Source of the DNA: Zelopaecilomyces penicillatus
Taxonomy: Eukaryota > Ascomycota > Sordariomycetes > Hypocreales > Pseudodiploosporaceae
Length of the DNA stretch: 64,000 nt
Reading direction: 5' to 3'
NCBI GenBank assembly: GCA_005765155.1
Contig: VCCP01000008.1
Coordinates: forward strand, 434,001-498,000
The position numbers and the translations under genes were made by a program. Of this stretch, positions 48,601 to 59,462 are shown piece after piece. Each line of letters starts with the position of its first letter. The stretch's first letter is position 1. The notes beneath the pieces were generated by a model. It did no database searches. It was not told where the DNA came from and was given only the letters and a program-made list of their open reading frames with translations.

Positions 48601-50362
48601 TTGCAATGAGACGCATTTTTGATACTGCCAAAGTCGGCGTCTTGTATCTTCAGCCAACATGGCCCCATAATGTTCTTCCATAAAACAAACTGTTCAAACA
48701 AAGCCGTGGTACTGCCGAAAACATGAGAGAAAGTTTCTCCCGTGGGCTGCTCAACTGAGGGTTCTGTAAAAGTGATTAGCAATGATTCCATATGATGCAA
48801 TCAAACCAGGGCAGGGCGTCTAACTTGTGTAGGGATATAAGAGCTTCATATATTGCGCCTCTTTAGGAACACCCGGTAACTCAAACGCGTATTTACGGGT
48901 GCAAGCTTTGATCTTGTACATGCCTACGTTCATCTTGGTCATAACATCGTCGACTTCGTTGTAAACATCCGTCATACCGACGGTTTCGTCCGTCTCTTCA
49001 CCGCCCCGCAGGCGCTGTTCTCTGGGTAAAAAGTAGAGCTTCCTCAAAATATTGTCTATTTTGACAAAGCAACTAACATGTGACTTTGTCTTTTTGTTGA
49101 GAACCTTACCGAAGAGACACAGGCTTCCGTTGACTTCGGTATAGTCTGTCCAATAGAAGTTGAGGGATCCATCTGCTTCAATAGCGTCTTTGTGGTCCAT
49201 CTTGCCGATACCCTTGGCTTCTGTGAGTGGAGTGGTTACAACATTTAGCTTCTCAGTGAGTAAATTCCAAGATGTTGAGTCGACTGCAGCTTCCGGTGCT
49301 CGGGGGGGAGATGAGCTCATAGGGGTAGGATATGGTTCCGCCTTGAGCAGTCTCTTGATTGGGCGGGAGCTAGTAATGTTAACGCTGGCGGTGGTGACAG
49401 CGCCAGCATGGGCAACCTCCATCATGTCATCATCTTCTTCATCTTGCGGTTCTTGTTTCACTTGTTGGGCTTTTCTTTGGGCAACCTTCGCAGCAGGAGA
49501 AGAAGGCGCGGGATCGCTCATGAGAGCATTGGCTGTTGAAGGAGGTTCATTATCAAGGGGGTGCATATAGCCATCATCATCATCGTCATCATTATCGAGG
49601 GTTGCTGGTGCAGGGGATGACAATCGTGTATCAACTCGTTTCTGTTTCTTGTGGGTAGGTTCAGGCGCCGGGGAGAGGGCTCTCAGCCTGCGTCGATCAG
49701 TCGACCTCTCGATTTTGGGCAGTCGTGGTGAAGGTGCAGGGATGTTAGCGTCCACTTCACCTAGTAGATTCGCCATGAAGTTGACGTCTTCCTTGGTCTC
49801 AACAGCCTATATATGCATCATCTATAGTCAGATATTTGCCTATTTTCATCAAGAAACTGGGGCACCAGTTTGTACCTTTGACTTGGCTTGTACTTTGCCA
49901 GCACCTTTGGCGAAGTACTCGCTGATGTTCCGATCATTGGCGTCTCGTTTCGCTTGCTCATCCTGTCGGCCTTTCTTGGCTAATTGTAGATATATTGTTA
50001 GCGGGCATAGACTCTTACTAAATGAGACACATATCGCCGCTTATGGCTCAATCATGAAAGAACCAACCTGCTTTGCCAGGCCTTCCGCGAATTGGTAGCT
50101 CCTCCGCATCACTATCTGATTCGTATCGTCGGACCCGATCCCAGTCCTCTCGGCCATCGTCGGCGTAGCCCTCGCCATTATCGTCGACAACAAAGTCATC
50201 CTGGTTCAAGCGATCACGGACGATATTCTTGTAGCTATCTTCATCTACTTCATCGTATAGATTGGCCGTTTCGTCGACTTGGTAGTTGTCAAAAGCCTTT
50301 TTCCCAGACTGGCGGAGGGCTCGAAGCTCTGCGAGCTTTGCCCGATGGTCGACCTTGGGCAT
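45665..50362 (-). CDS. POL1: DNA polymerase alpha catalytic subunit
   Basis: Five exons, complement of 50362-50068, 49979-49876, 49806-48825, 48763-47475 and 47401-45665, 1468 residues. The N-terminus (MPKVDHRAKLAELRALRQSG, then DDFVVDDNGEGY) is the conserved Pol alpha head; the following part is disordered and acidic. Family-B motifs: motif A DFNSLYPSII (from residue 866), motif B KLTANSMYGCLGY (948-960) and motif C YGDTDS (998-1003), with all metal-binding Asp present. The exonuclease-like domain should be inactive, as in all Pol alpha. Two C-terminal zinc modules are visible (CRKCK..CPAC and CDDSQC..C..C); they bind the B subunit. Pol alpha with primase starts Okazaki fragments in the nucleus. 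The acceptor at 48764 gives YPYTKPSVEQPTGETFSHVFG. Two ACGCGT boxes upstream suggest G1/S control. Confidence 0.97.
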
Positions 50363-51154
50363 GACGGGCGGGTTATTAGGTATAAGTCATTAATGGAAAT
50401 GCGGTACGTGTATGCATTCACGATGCGGTGCGTGATGGCATGTGAGGGGGGAACAAATAGCAACAGCCCGTGTGCCAGTATGGTTGCCGAGTCAAGCTAC
50501 CCCAAGTGTTAAAGTGGTCCCATTAACAGAGAACTTGAGCCTGACGGAGCGCGCTTAACGCGTGGGACGCGTTGCCGTGCACGCGCTAAGATGGCTAAAT
50601 GGCCAGCACAGCCACAGCAACACGGCCCTGCCTGCTGTGGCGCACTTGTCCATTGGAATACACCATCATTTCTATGATCTGGTATCATTCATGGCAACAC
50701 TAATTAACAGCAAAATAGAACTTAATGTGCGCATGTATGATCAAGCGATATCCGCTAGGGCAATGAATATACTGGTAACCGCTTGTGTTATGATACAAAT
50801 TAGTGATAACTACTACCAATCAGGGTAGGGTCATTCCATGACCAATTATGTGAGAAGCTGCAGCACAGAAGTAAAGGCAGGCAACACCCACCTACCTTGA
50901 TGGTCTTGTTGTTGTAGATGCCACGATCATTGACTGCCATCCATCCCTCCTGCTGTGCCTTTTTCATGCGCTGTGCATCTCTACACATCTTCCCAACATG
51001 AGAATTTGCCTGATTTTACTTCACTCATTTTTTTCTTGGACTCGAGCCCTCATTTTCAGCCAGTTGGTTCCACAGCTTCATTTACCGTTTTTGGTGGACC
51101 AGGTTGCCCTTGTTCATATATAGCCAGCCCGACGTCACCCGTCTTCTTTTTCGC
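50363..51154. promoter_or_regulatory. Divergent promoter of POL1 and a hypothetical gene
   Basis: About 790 bp. The POL1-proximal half contains two ACGCGT boxes and a related ACGCGC; the rest is AT-rich with no further gene. Confidence 0.6.
50558..50572. promoter_or_regulatory. Paired MCB elements (ACGCGT x2) upstream of POL1
   Basis: ACGCGT at 50558-50563 and 50567-50572, with ACGCGC at 50581-50586; about 200 bp upstream of the POL1 ATG. ACGCGT is the MluI cell-cycle box bound by the MBF (Mbp1-Swi6) factor in yeasts, where replication genes including POL1 carry it. Confidence 0.75.
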
Positions 51155-52931
51155 ATGGCTATAAACATGTTGTTCATCAAACCACGCACAAAGGTTGAGG
51201 ATCCACCGTCGAAGCCTTCTGGTTCTACCCGTACCGTCAGCTAGCGGCTGTGGAAGACTCGACCACCTCATGTTCGCTCGTGCAGTAGCCAGAGCACCCC
51301 AAGCATCCCTATTGCACCTGTCTCTATTTCCAAAACGCGTGGTCGGAATTGGTTCCCGACCCTTCGCCATGGGAAGACCATCACTCAAAAACCAGCAGAC
51401 GTTCCGAGCAGTTCGAAAGAAAGTAGCTCAAAAGAGAGCAGTTCGGAGACCACGAACGAGTGTGATTTTGCTTTTCAGCCACCAGGTGCGTGTGTTTTAA
51501 CAGCGAATTACACCATGCCATTTCCCGTAACTCATTATTAACATCATACTTGAAACAGTCCGACCTAGCGGTATGCGTCATCGGCGAAGCTTGAGTAGCG
51601 TCTTTCAAAATGTCAAGTGGAAGTCCTCCCGAGAGAATGTATCTGGCAGGGATGATGTTGCTGAACCACGCAACCCCGTTCCTTCACGACGACCTTCGAA
51701 AAGGGTTTCAAAGGAAATGATATCTGGGCCGTTTGACGGTGCACCTATATCTACTCCACCGAAACTGGAGATTCTAACTGAGATGCCTCGGGACGGCCTG
51801 CAAAGATCGTCTACCTTTCGGACCACTCTTGAGAAGGCGGTTGATGACATAAATACCAAGTATGACACATCCTCGACAACATGTGTTCCTGTCAAGCGAG
51901 AAGGTGAGGCCACCAATATTATATATCCAACGTTCCGAAAAATGTCAGAGATAAACCCCAGGAGCAACTTTCGGCCCCGATATAATGTAGCTACATTCGT
52001 TCCTGGACCTTCTACGCCTGCCCTGCCTTTAGCGGTGGAGCTGAATGGAGCCTCGCAAAATGATCTGAATCATCCCCGGCTCTCTGTTCATCTTCAGCGT
52101 GACATTAATCTCGGCCCACGCAAAATTGACGACGTTCTTCATCAAACTCCATACCAGCAACCCCCGATCCCAGGCACATTTCCTGAGGAATCTGCACCGT
52201 ACCAGGATCCATATGACAAGACTGAGACTGAACCATTCCCTCTGCTCCGCTCAGTGGATGCAACTGGAACCCCATCATTGGGCATGGAAAACTGTGAGAA
52301 GGGGCACAATCCCGCCGATTCCAGCCAACAGATTAACGCATCCCCAGGTTCTAAATTTGCCCAACTCGGATGTTCTCCTAAGATAATCTCTATTGATAGC
52401 ACTGATGACGGACTTAGCTCCAAGCCATGCTTTCCACATCTGCCGACAACGGAATGTTTGATTACTCCCGATGATGTTACCTCCTCATCTGTGTGTAATA
52501 TCAAGCGACCTAGAGTAGTTACGGCTAGCTCAATTATAAGCAGTAGCACCATCCATCAAACTGGTTCATCTGAAGGCGGAGGCTCGGAGAGAAAGTGCTC
52601 TGCTTCATCTGGAGAAACTGGTGTTCCCTCAGTTTCTGAGCTTGTCAGCAAATTTCGGCGCATGGAATCCACATCAGATGGCCAAGGAGAAAACTCATCT
52701 TCGGGTGAAAGAGAGCTGCACACAGCTACTGCCCTGTCAGGAAGGTCGAGATTGTATCAAACCCCTCCTATTCAGGTTTCCAATAATTCTGATGTCGAAC
52801 CGGGACTGGGATCCAGCTATAATGACAATCCAATGGACAGCTCACCAATAGTGATTCCAACCACAGAGCAAGCTGTCGGCTCAGTGGATGATACAGACGG
52901 TGCTTGTCAATCTGAACAGGACAAGAACTAA
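51155..52931 (+). CDS. Hypothetical disordered protein, fungus-restricted
   Basis: Proposed three exons, 51155-51235, 51293-51485 and 51559-52931, 548 residues. The third exon is secure as an open frame of 450+ codons ending TAA 52929-52931. Exon 2 is supported by phase and composition: it gives a Ser/Lys/Glu repeat (SSSKESSSKESSSETT) and FAFQPPVRPSGMRHRRSLSSV across a GTGCGT...AAACAG intron. Exon 1 (MAINMLFIKPRTKVEDPP) is the weakest call; an initiation at 51573 (MRHRRSLSSV) remains possible. The protein is Ser/Pro/Thr-rich and probably unstructured, with a short helical stretch (VSELVSKFRRMES, near residue 445). No domain is recognised and no function is proposed. It is divergent from POL1, so it may share the MCB-containing promoter. 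Confidence 0.6.
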
Positions 52932-53369
52932 AAAATATGAGGATTTTTGTTAGTGAATCCAGCTAATCACATGTTCGTCGTTGCACTTTAGTTGTGTAGA
53001 GGAACATAGCCCTTGAGCGAGAATTCGGGCTTGTTAGCTTTTGAGGACTGGATGTGTTATTATTACAACAAATAGCAGTTCGTATCGCATATGATACACG
53101 GAGTTTTTGCTCTAATTATTCAGTATGGATGTCCTGCGATCGAAGAACAGAACGACAAGGTGTAGTTATAATACATCTAATTAATCAATCGCATGAAATG
53201 CAATGCTAGCCGCTTCCTTGACTCCGTTAAACCATGGAAATGAGTTGTGAGTAGTAGAGCGTTGAATATACCATGTATTGTGCGAGCACAAAACATAGAG
53301 ATATAAATGATCGTAAAAACAAGATGCGACCAACACTAAATTTATCCCCGGTCTCACTTCTTCTCCATT
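52932..53369. other. Convergent 3' region
   Basis: 438 bp, AT-rich; 3' UTRs of the hypothetical gene and the PPR gene. Confidence 0.5.
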
Positions 53370-55538
53370 TTAGGTCCAACGCTTCCGACTTTCATAACTA
53401 TTGGTATTGTTGTTTCTGAGCGGGGTTTCCTTAGTTTTTGTTGTGTCCCAGACAAAGTCTCCACCAGGTCTGAAGCCAGCATTAACAGCATCAGCTCCGT
53501 CATCATTTTCGAACTCAGCTTCAGTCTGGCTACTGTTCCGAGAGGAAGATGAGTGATGCAGTTTGGGCTCCAACTCATCACGGTTAGAGTAAAAAGCCTG
53601 GATCTCACGGTTGATCTTTGCGCCCACAGGACGCAGCTCACGAAGATCTTTCTCTGGGAGCATACGCTCGTTGATAACCTTGTTAAAGGCGCTGAACATG
53701 AGACGAGCTAAGGCGATGACTTCACGCTTGTTGTTGTAAAGGGAGCCCGTGCTGTTTTTCTTGTCAGTGGCTGAGGAGCCACTTGGCGTGGAAGCAGGCA
53801 TGGCGGAGGAGGCTTTGAAGTAGTGATAGTGGACCTTCTTATACGGTTCCCAGAGCCGGGCGAGTGCCGTGGTGATTTGAATGCCATAGTCGCGCTTGGC
53901 ACCAGCCTCATCACCATTCTGAGCCTGAGCACGCAAGTGAAAGTGGCTAACGAGAGCAACGCGCAGATAAAGGCGAAGAGTGTTCAGGTCTGGAACGGGG
54001 AGGCGGCTAAGCATAGAGTCGAGAATGGTGTTGGAGTGTGCGATGGCGTTGGTGTTGATGTTGTCGCGCACGCATGTTTCCATGGCGATCTGGTAGGGTT
54101 TCGGATGAACATACTCATCTGGCAAGATTTCAAGGATTGCAGCAGAGTGAGCACTCGCCTTGGCCACCTTGAGCATGCCAAACATACGGAGCCAGTTGTC
54201 GCTGTCGGGCACAATGCCGTAATGACGGACCATGAGATTCCAGTACTTGATGCCGCATGTTGTTAACCGGGAAGACGCAAGTGTCGTCAGCACCAGGGCC
54301 AAGGTATTGCGTCCAGGGACGGCATAAACGGATTTAGTCCGAACGCCCGATTTTGAAGAGCCCAAGCCATGTGTTGCAACAGCCAATACGGGTTTCGATG
54401 AGCCCAGCATGGCAATATTCAGCATCTTGGGGTCATTAAACGCATCCGAGTTGGGAGCTTTGGCCAGATTAGGGATGCTCATAGTTTCCTCTAGGAGTAC
54501 CAGCACCTCCCGCTTTTCTAGGCGATCCGGCGCCATCAGAAGCACGCGGCCCATGGCGCACACAAGTTCCTCATCAATAACCAGCCGTGCCTGCCTCCAC
54601 TTTTCCATGACCTCAGTCCAGAGGCCCTTGGCGCGGTCCACCATCTTCTGCAAATTGGCATCCTGCTCCTCCTGAGAGAGACCTTCCAGATCTTTAATGG
54701 CATGATGGCGCAGGGCATTGAGGATAGTGGTGTAAGTGTAGGTCGTCGGGGCCCGCGAGGACTCGTTCACAGTGTCGGCGATGAGGAACATGGAGTCGAG
54801 ATCGCCGGCCCGCGCGCAGACGTTGAGAACTGCATTGAGATGGATCGAGTTGGGCTGCAGGCGGGTGTCTTTGAGAAGAATGTTGTAGTGCTTGACGGCT
54901 TCGGCAACAGCAGCTTTGGGGTGCTGCGACTTTGCGCAACCGCGGAAGATGATTGTGAAGGTCTGGACGTTGGGGAGTTGGCCACGCTTCTTCATCTACA
55001 GTTTCAAAACCATGGTTAGTCATATGAGTGACAACTGGAGGAGGATGAAGGAGGAGAAGCGCACATCATTGTATAGCCTGATAGCCTGCTTGAGCTGCTG
55101 CTTGCCTAGCTGATAGTCGATAAGATGGTTCCATGCGACAACAACCTGCCCATCTTTGCTAGCTTTCTGAACCAACAGAAGCGCCTCATCATAGCGATCC
55201 CTAGCTAGGGTCTGTTCAACGTATTTTGCAATCTTCCAAGGGTCCTCCATGTGGTCGAGATGCTTCTTGACGACCCGCTGCAGCCGGTCTCGGTTCTTTT
55301 TGTCCGCAACTGCAGGGTCGACATTCTGAGTGTTAAGAGTTTGGGGAGCATCCACGATGGATGTGGTGGCTGCGGCCGTCGTATAATGTCTGCTGGTTGA
55401 CTGTATCAATGGCAATGCGTTGCCCACGCCGCTGCGCAGGGTGGTTGTGTTGGCGTCAGCAAGCGGTATGCTCCCGCGACAAGCTGCCTGCGCGGCTCTG
55501 CGAAAGCAGGTGGAACATGCCAAAAAGCTGCCTGCCAT
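53370..55538 (-). CDS. Pentatricopeptide-repeat protein, probably mitochondrial
   Basis: Two exons, complement of 55538-55065 and 54995-53370, 699 residues. The ATG at 55538 gives MAGSFLACSTCFRRAAQAACRG, an Arg/Ala/Ser-rich, acid-free N-terminus typical of a mitochondrial presequence. The intron (GTGCGC...CTGTAG, branch CTAAC) joins RLYND to MKKRGQLPNVQTFTIIFRGCAK, a PPR unit with the usual PN..T(F/Y)..(I/L)..C..A pattern. More PPR-like units follow (LQPNSIHLNAVLNVCARAGD, APTTYTYTTILNAL). Helical repeats run to about residue 560; the C-terminal ~100 residues are Ser/Asn/Glu-rich and disordered. PPR proteins bind organellar RNA, acting in processing, stability or translation; the specific target is unknown. 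It resembles the fungal CYA-5/Ccm1-type PPR group in general layout, but I cannot name the orthologue. Confidence 0.85.
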
Positions 55539-56133
55539 CACTGCGTGTTAGGTATTTAGGATGGTTCTGGAACCTTATTAGAGCATACGAGGCTAAAACA
55601 GCACACGATTGACATGAGCGGGGGCTCTGATGATGTATATTACTGTGGAATAGTGTCTTGACTGGCGTCCATTGTGAAGTCTGAGCTATGGGAAAATTAC
55701 CACTTGAGGTCTGGCAAGGCTTTTATCTTATCGGATAGACAGGGGTAGGCCTTAACAGATGGTGGGATGCTGCTCTACACCTAAACTGGGGTCACTGATA
55801 GGCCAGCCGGTTCAAAGTGCAGCAGCCCCACCGTTCGCATTTCCATCAGCCAACCAACCACCGTCGGTGTCAGCGCAGAGCGCGAGGCTAAACCGAGACG
55901 CCACAGCAGTCCTTCAGTAATAGCCTTTGACTTCGGTCGCAACGCGACGAGACCCTGACTCCTACTCAAACAACCTCCGACTCACTTCCAATCATTCGTT
56001 TCCCCCGCCCACCTTGTTCTGCGATTGCGCTTCGCGAATTAGTCGATAACGACGAAAGCGAGACTATTCAACCAAATCTTCCCACAACGAACACACGCGC
56101 TCTCTCTCTCCGAATACCCTCCAAGCCGCCATC
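55539..56133. promoter_or_regulatory. Divergent promoter of the PPR and RRM-like genes
   Basis: About 595 bp; the right end (55970-56130) is pyrimidine-rich leader of the RRM-like gene. No other gene. Confidence 0.5.
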
Positions 56134-57437
56134 ATGAAGGGTGTTGCCACCGACTTCGAGAAGATCATCCACACGGGTACGCATCGGCCAGAGCTTCCAA
56201 ATCGAAGGAGGAGAGGAGTGTTTATTGTTGCGCAGTTAGAGGCTCTTTCAAAGCATACGCTAACTCAATGTCTCGTCACAGCTCGCGAGCGTAAGAAGAA
56301 CGAAGCTCTTGCCGACAAGATTTTTTCCCAAGGCCGGAGGAATGGTACACCTTCAAGGAAGCCTGTGGCTCCTGGTGGATCGCTTGCCAGCCGTGTTGGC
56401 GTCAAAAAGGTATGCCATTGCTGTTCTTGCCATCTTCCAGTTTCATGATCACGGCGGTCTTGCGCCCCCCCCCCCCCCCCCCCCCCATCCACTTCCAGCA
56501 AGTAGGGCAAAAGCAGCTTACAATTGGCCTCTCCCCCCACAACAGCCGCAACATCAACAGCAGCCACCAAGAGGCCCCGCAGCCATGAATCGCAGAGCGG
56601 GCGGCCCTGCAGGAAACGTCAACGGTGACTGGACCCACGACCTTCACCCCTCAGTCAATGGAAAGAGCACATCTTCGCGCTCTCTCAGCGCGCGCATCAC
56701 ACATCCTGGCGCGGCCAGCGCCTCTGCAGCCTCCAGGAAGAAGTCGGCCAGGCTGGCTGCCGCTGTGGACCGGATGGACACAGACGAGGAGGTTAGGAGA
56801 CAGGTCAACATCATTCAAAAGACAACCGCAAAGCCTAATAAACCTGCGCAAGCGGGCCAGGGCATGAGTATCAGGGGTCTTGCCGGGCCTTTTGTAGTTA
56901 TGGGCCAGAACTTTGCGCCTGGGACAACAGCGGCGGATGTCGAGAGCGCCATGACGCCAGTAGGAGGCGACATGCTAAGCTGCACACTCGTCAAGACTCA
57001 ACCTTTCTTATTGGTAGAGATGACATTTGCTTCCAGAGAAGGGGGTGAGAGAGTCATTGATACCTTCAACAACAAGACAGTGAGCAAAGCCCCCCCTTCT
57101 TAAATACTTTCACAGCAGACTTCTTGACGTCAAAGCTGGCCAAATGACTTTGCTAACGCGGTTTGAACTCTTCCAGGCGGACGGAAGAGTCATCAAAATC
57201 TATCCCAAGGTTGGTGGTCAGAAGTCTCAACCTTCGAACCCCTCCCCCACCCCAACCACCAACAGACGCGCCGAGGACCAAATCGTCGATGGGACCATGG
57301 GTTTCCCCGAAGACCTAATGAATACCAAGCCTACAACCACCACCCCCAGCAACGGCAACCGCCTCTCCAGCAACGATAAGAGCGCTGCACCTAATCGGAG
57401 AGGGCGCGGCTTCCAGAGGGGCCGACTTGGCAGGTAA
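56134..57437 (+). CDS. RRM-like RNA-binding protein with Arg/Gly-rich tail
   Basis: Four exons, 56134-56176, 56282-56409, 56561-57079 and 57177-57437, 316 residues. Exons 1-2 encode MKGVATDFEKIIHTARERKKNE..., a short basic helical segment. The middle is Arg/Ala/Ser-rich. From about residue 160 a single RRM-like fold is visible: GPFVVMGQNFAPGTTAADVE (beta1-alpha1), MLSCTLVKTQPFLLVEMTFAS (beta2-beta3) and RVIDTFNNKTADGRVIKIY (alpha2-beta4); the aromatic RNP residues are poorly kept, so RNA contact may be atypical. The tail RGRGFQRGRLGR is RGG-like. Fungal proteins of this layout are annotated only as RNA-recognition domain proteins; no pathway is assigned. The second intron carries a 22-nt poly-C tract, and its acceptor is ambiguous between 56560 and 56563 (one Gln more or less). 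Confidence 0.82.
56465..56486. repeat. Poly-C homopolymer, 22 nt, inside an intron
   Basis: Lies in intron 2 of the RRM-like gene, between donor 56410 and acceptor about 56560. Length is assembly-sensitive but does not affect the coding frame. Confidence 0.9.
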
Positions 57438-58119
57438 TGAGGGGACAGGACGCATGGTTAATCTATATTCTCTACCTGCCTCATCCATCTATCCCCCCCT
57501 TCCTCCCTTCCATCGTTGTCGTTCTCCCATCCGACGGAGAGAAAGTCCCTAGCCTCACGGGAAATACACATAAAACTCCTAAAAGCACCCCCCTTAAAGA
57601 CGCAGTGCGCAGCTTTCCACAGCAATCTTGCGCATCTAGCATAGGGAAACCAACCTGTAATGTTACTAAAATGAAATGTACTTTTATGAAGAAGAAGAAG
57701 AAGAAAACTTCGACTTTCGGCTCACAAACCACACTCAACGTAACCGTTTCTCATACTCATCGAGAACACACACACACACATATTTATTTATTATATACAC
57801 CTAGGTGCCGAGACTAGATGGGGGAATTTTGGTAGACACTGGCGTACAACACGCGATTTTCAAAAGATTTCTTACCCTACTTGAAACCATTGGCGTGGTA
57901 TTTCAAATTGCTGTTTTTGTTTGGTGTGTGTTTATTTTTCTCTTTTTTTCTTATAGAAGTGGATGGGGGGTGTGAGAGAGGGGCTTCGGGTTTGGGATCA
58001 AATCCCATTTATCTACTACGCAGGTTAAACATGGATGTGAATTCTGTGGATTTCTTTGCTTGGGATGGGGAGACCTTTTGATGCTCAAGTTTGTTTCGGG
58101 TATGGTACGACAAGACAGT

Positions 58120-58153
<34 letters not shown>

Positions 58154-59462
58154 TTTCTTTTGCCAAAATAAAAATCTTTGATCTGTAAATAAGATTCGTG
58201 TGTATTTCTTTCGCGTTCTTGAGACCACCAATCTCCAGAATTGGAACAATTCCTAGTCCAGCAAAGCAAAACGCCCGGTTCCCACCCTAACGATCAGAGC
58301 AACCCCAAAATCGCGACGCTCTCAAGTTCAATACGATATTACAAACAAGTCAGAAAGATCACATTGCTTGAGCTTCGCTCAAATAAACTCCTTCCCCTTT
58401 CATTCAGTCATCACATCATACAAGAATGGAAAGAACTAAGCCCCTCCATCCGAAAAAAAAAAAAGAACAACTAATTCGGAAAGCCATGCATGACAAGGAG
58501 CGTGGAAACGGAGACAGAAGAGAACATTGAAAGAGAGAGAGAGAGAGAGCATGCAATAGCAAAAGTCGTACCTAATCTACAAAAGTCCCCATTTCCCCTG
58601 GTATCCGGAAACCTTCATCCAGTCAAACCCTTTCCCCGTTTGCCCAAAATAAATGTCTGTCGCCCAATTCCACGCTGTCAAAACCCCCCCAAACACTCGG
58701 AACAAAACCCCCAGCCCTCTCTTTTCGGTTTGTTGCATAAAGGACGTCTCCTATCTAGATCAATTTCGTGGTGGGCAAACAAGGACATGCAATTACACCA
58801 CAGGGGAGCCCAGCATCAACAAGAAACAAGAACAAAAGAAAATACTGTTGAAAAAGACCACCAGCCCCAACTCATGCAAACAGGCCGTATTGACAAAAAC
58901 GAAGCCCCCTAGTCGTTATTGCAGTCGTTATTGCAGAAACTTCGAACCGCTGGGCGGTATTCAAGGCTCGCCTGGAAAGTAGTCCGGTGGAGTGTTGGGA
59001 GCCGCCATCGCTCTTGGAAAGGCGTACCTGTGTGTATACATAAGTGGGCTTCTCATTCTTCCGAGACTCACGATAATCATGAGTCATGTATAGGTATCTT
59101 CTGAGGCGGAAGGAGTTCACAGCAATCTCGTTGAGCCATATTCAAAATTTTGCTAGCCTCACCGCTTGCTTTACAGTAAACATTTGCAACACCTCCTATC
59201 GCGCAATGAAGTTGTATCAATTGAGTAGCCTGGCTGCAAAATTGGTCCAGGCTGCGATTTATACACCGAGCTCATTATCGCCTTATGTCACATTCGTCGT
59301 GAGAAACAAGTTCCTGAATCAAAATAAACAGTCGCCTAAAGGCTAGGTTTGGTCGTGTTACTTCCTGTACCCTGAGTTCAATGCTGTGCTGCGTAAAAAC
59401 TGTGTAAACAGCCAGAGGGAATCATTCCTAGCTTGCAGCTGTAAAATGCTTCAAATGACGCT
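57438..59462. other. Convergent 3' region with simple repeats
   Basis: 2 kb between the RRM-like gene and YAK1. Holds a GAA repeat (near 57690-57706), a CA repeat (57767-57780), 29 T (58122-58150) and a GA repeat (about 58530-58548). No supported gene or structured RNA. Confidence 0.5.
58122..58150. repeat. Poly-T homopolymer, 29 nt
   Basis: Longest homopolymer in the window; intergenic. Confidence 0.9.

Noticed and set aside
57767..58548. Repeat array that might be a CRISPR or satellite
   Set aside because: Only mono-, di- and trinucleotide simple repeats; no spaced repeats, and the genome is eukaryotic.
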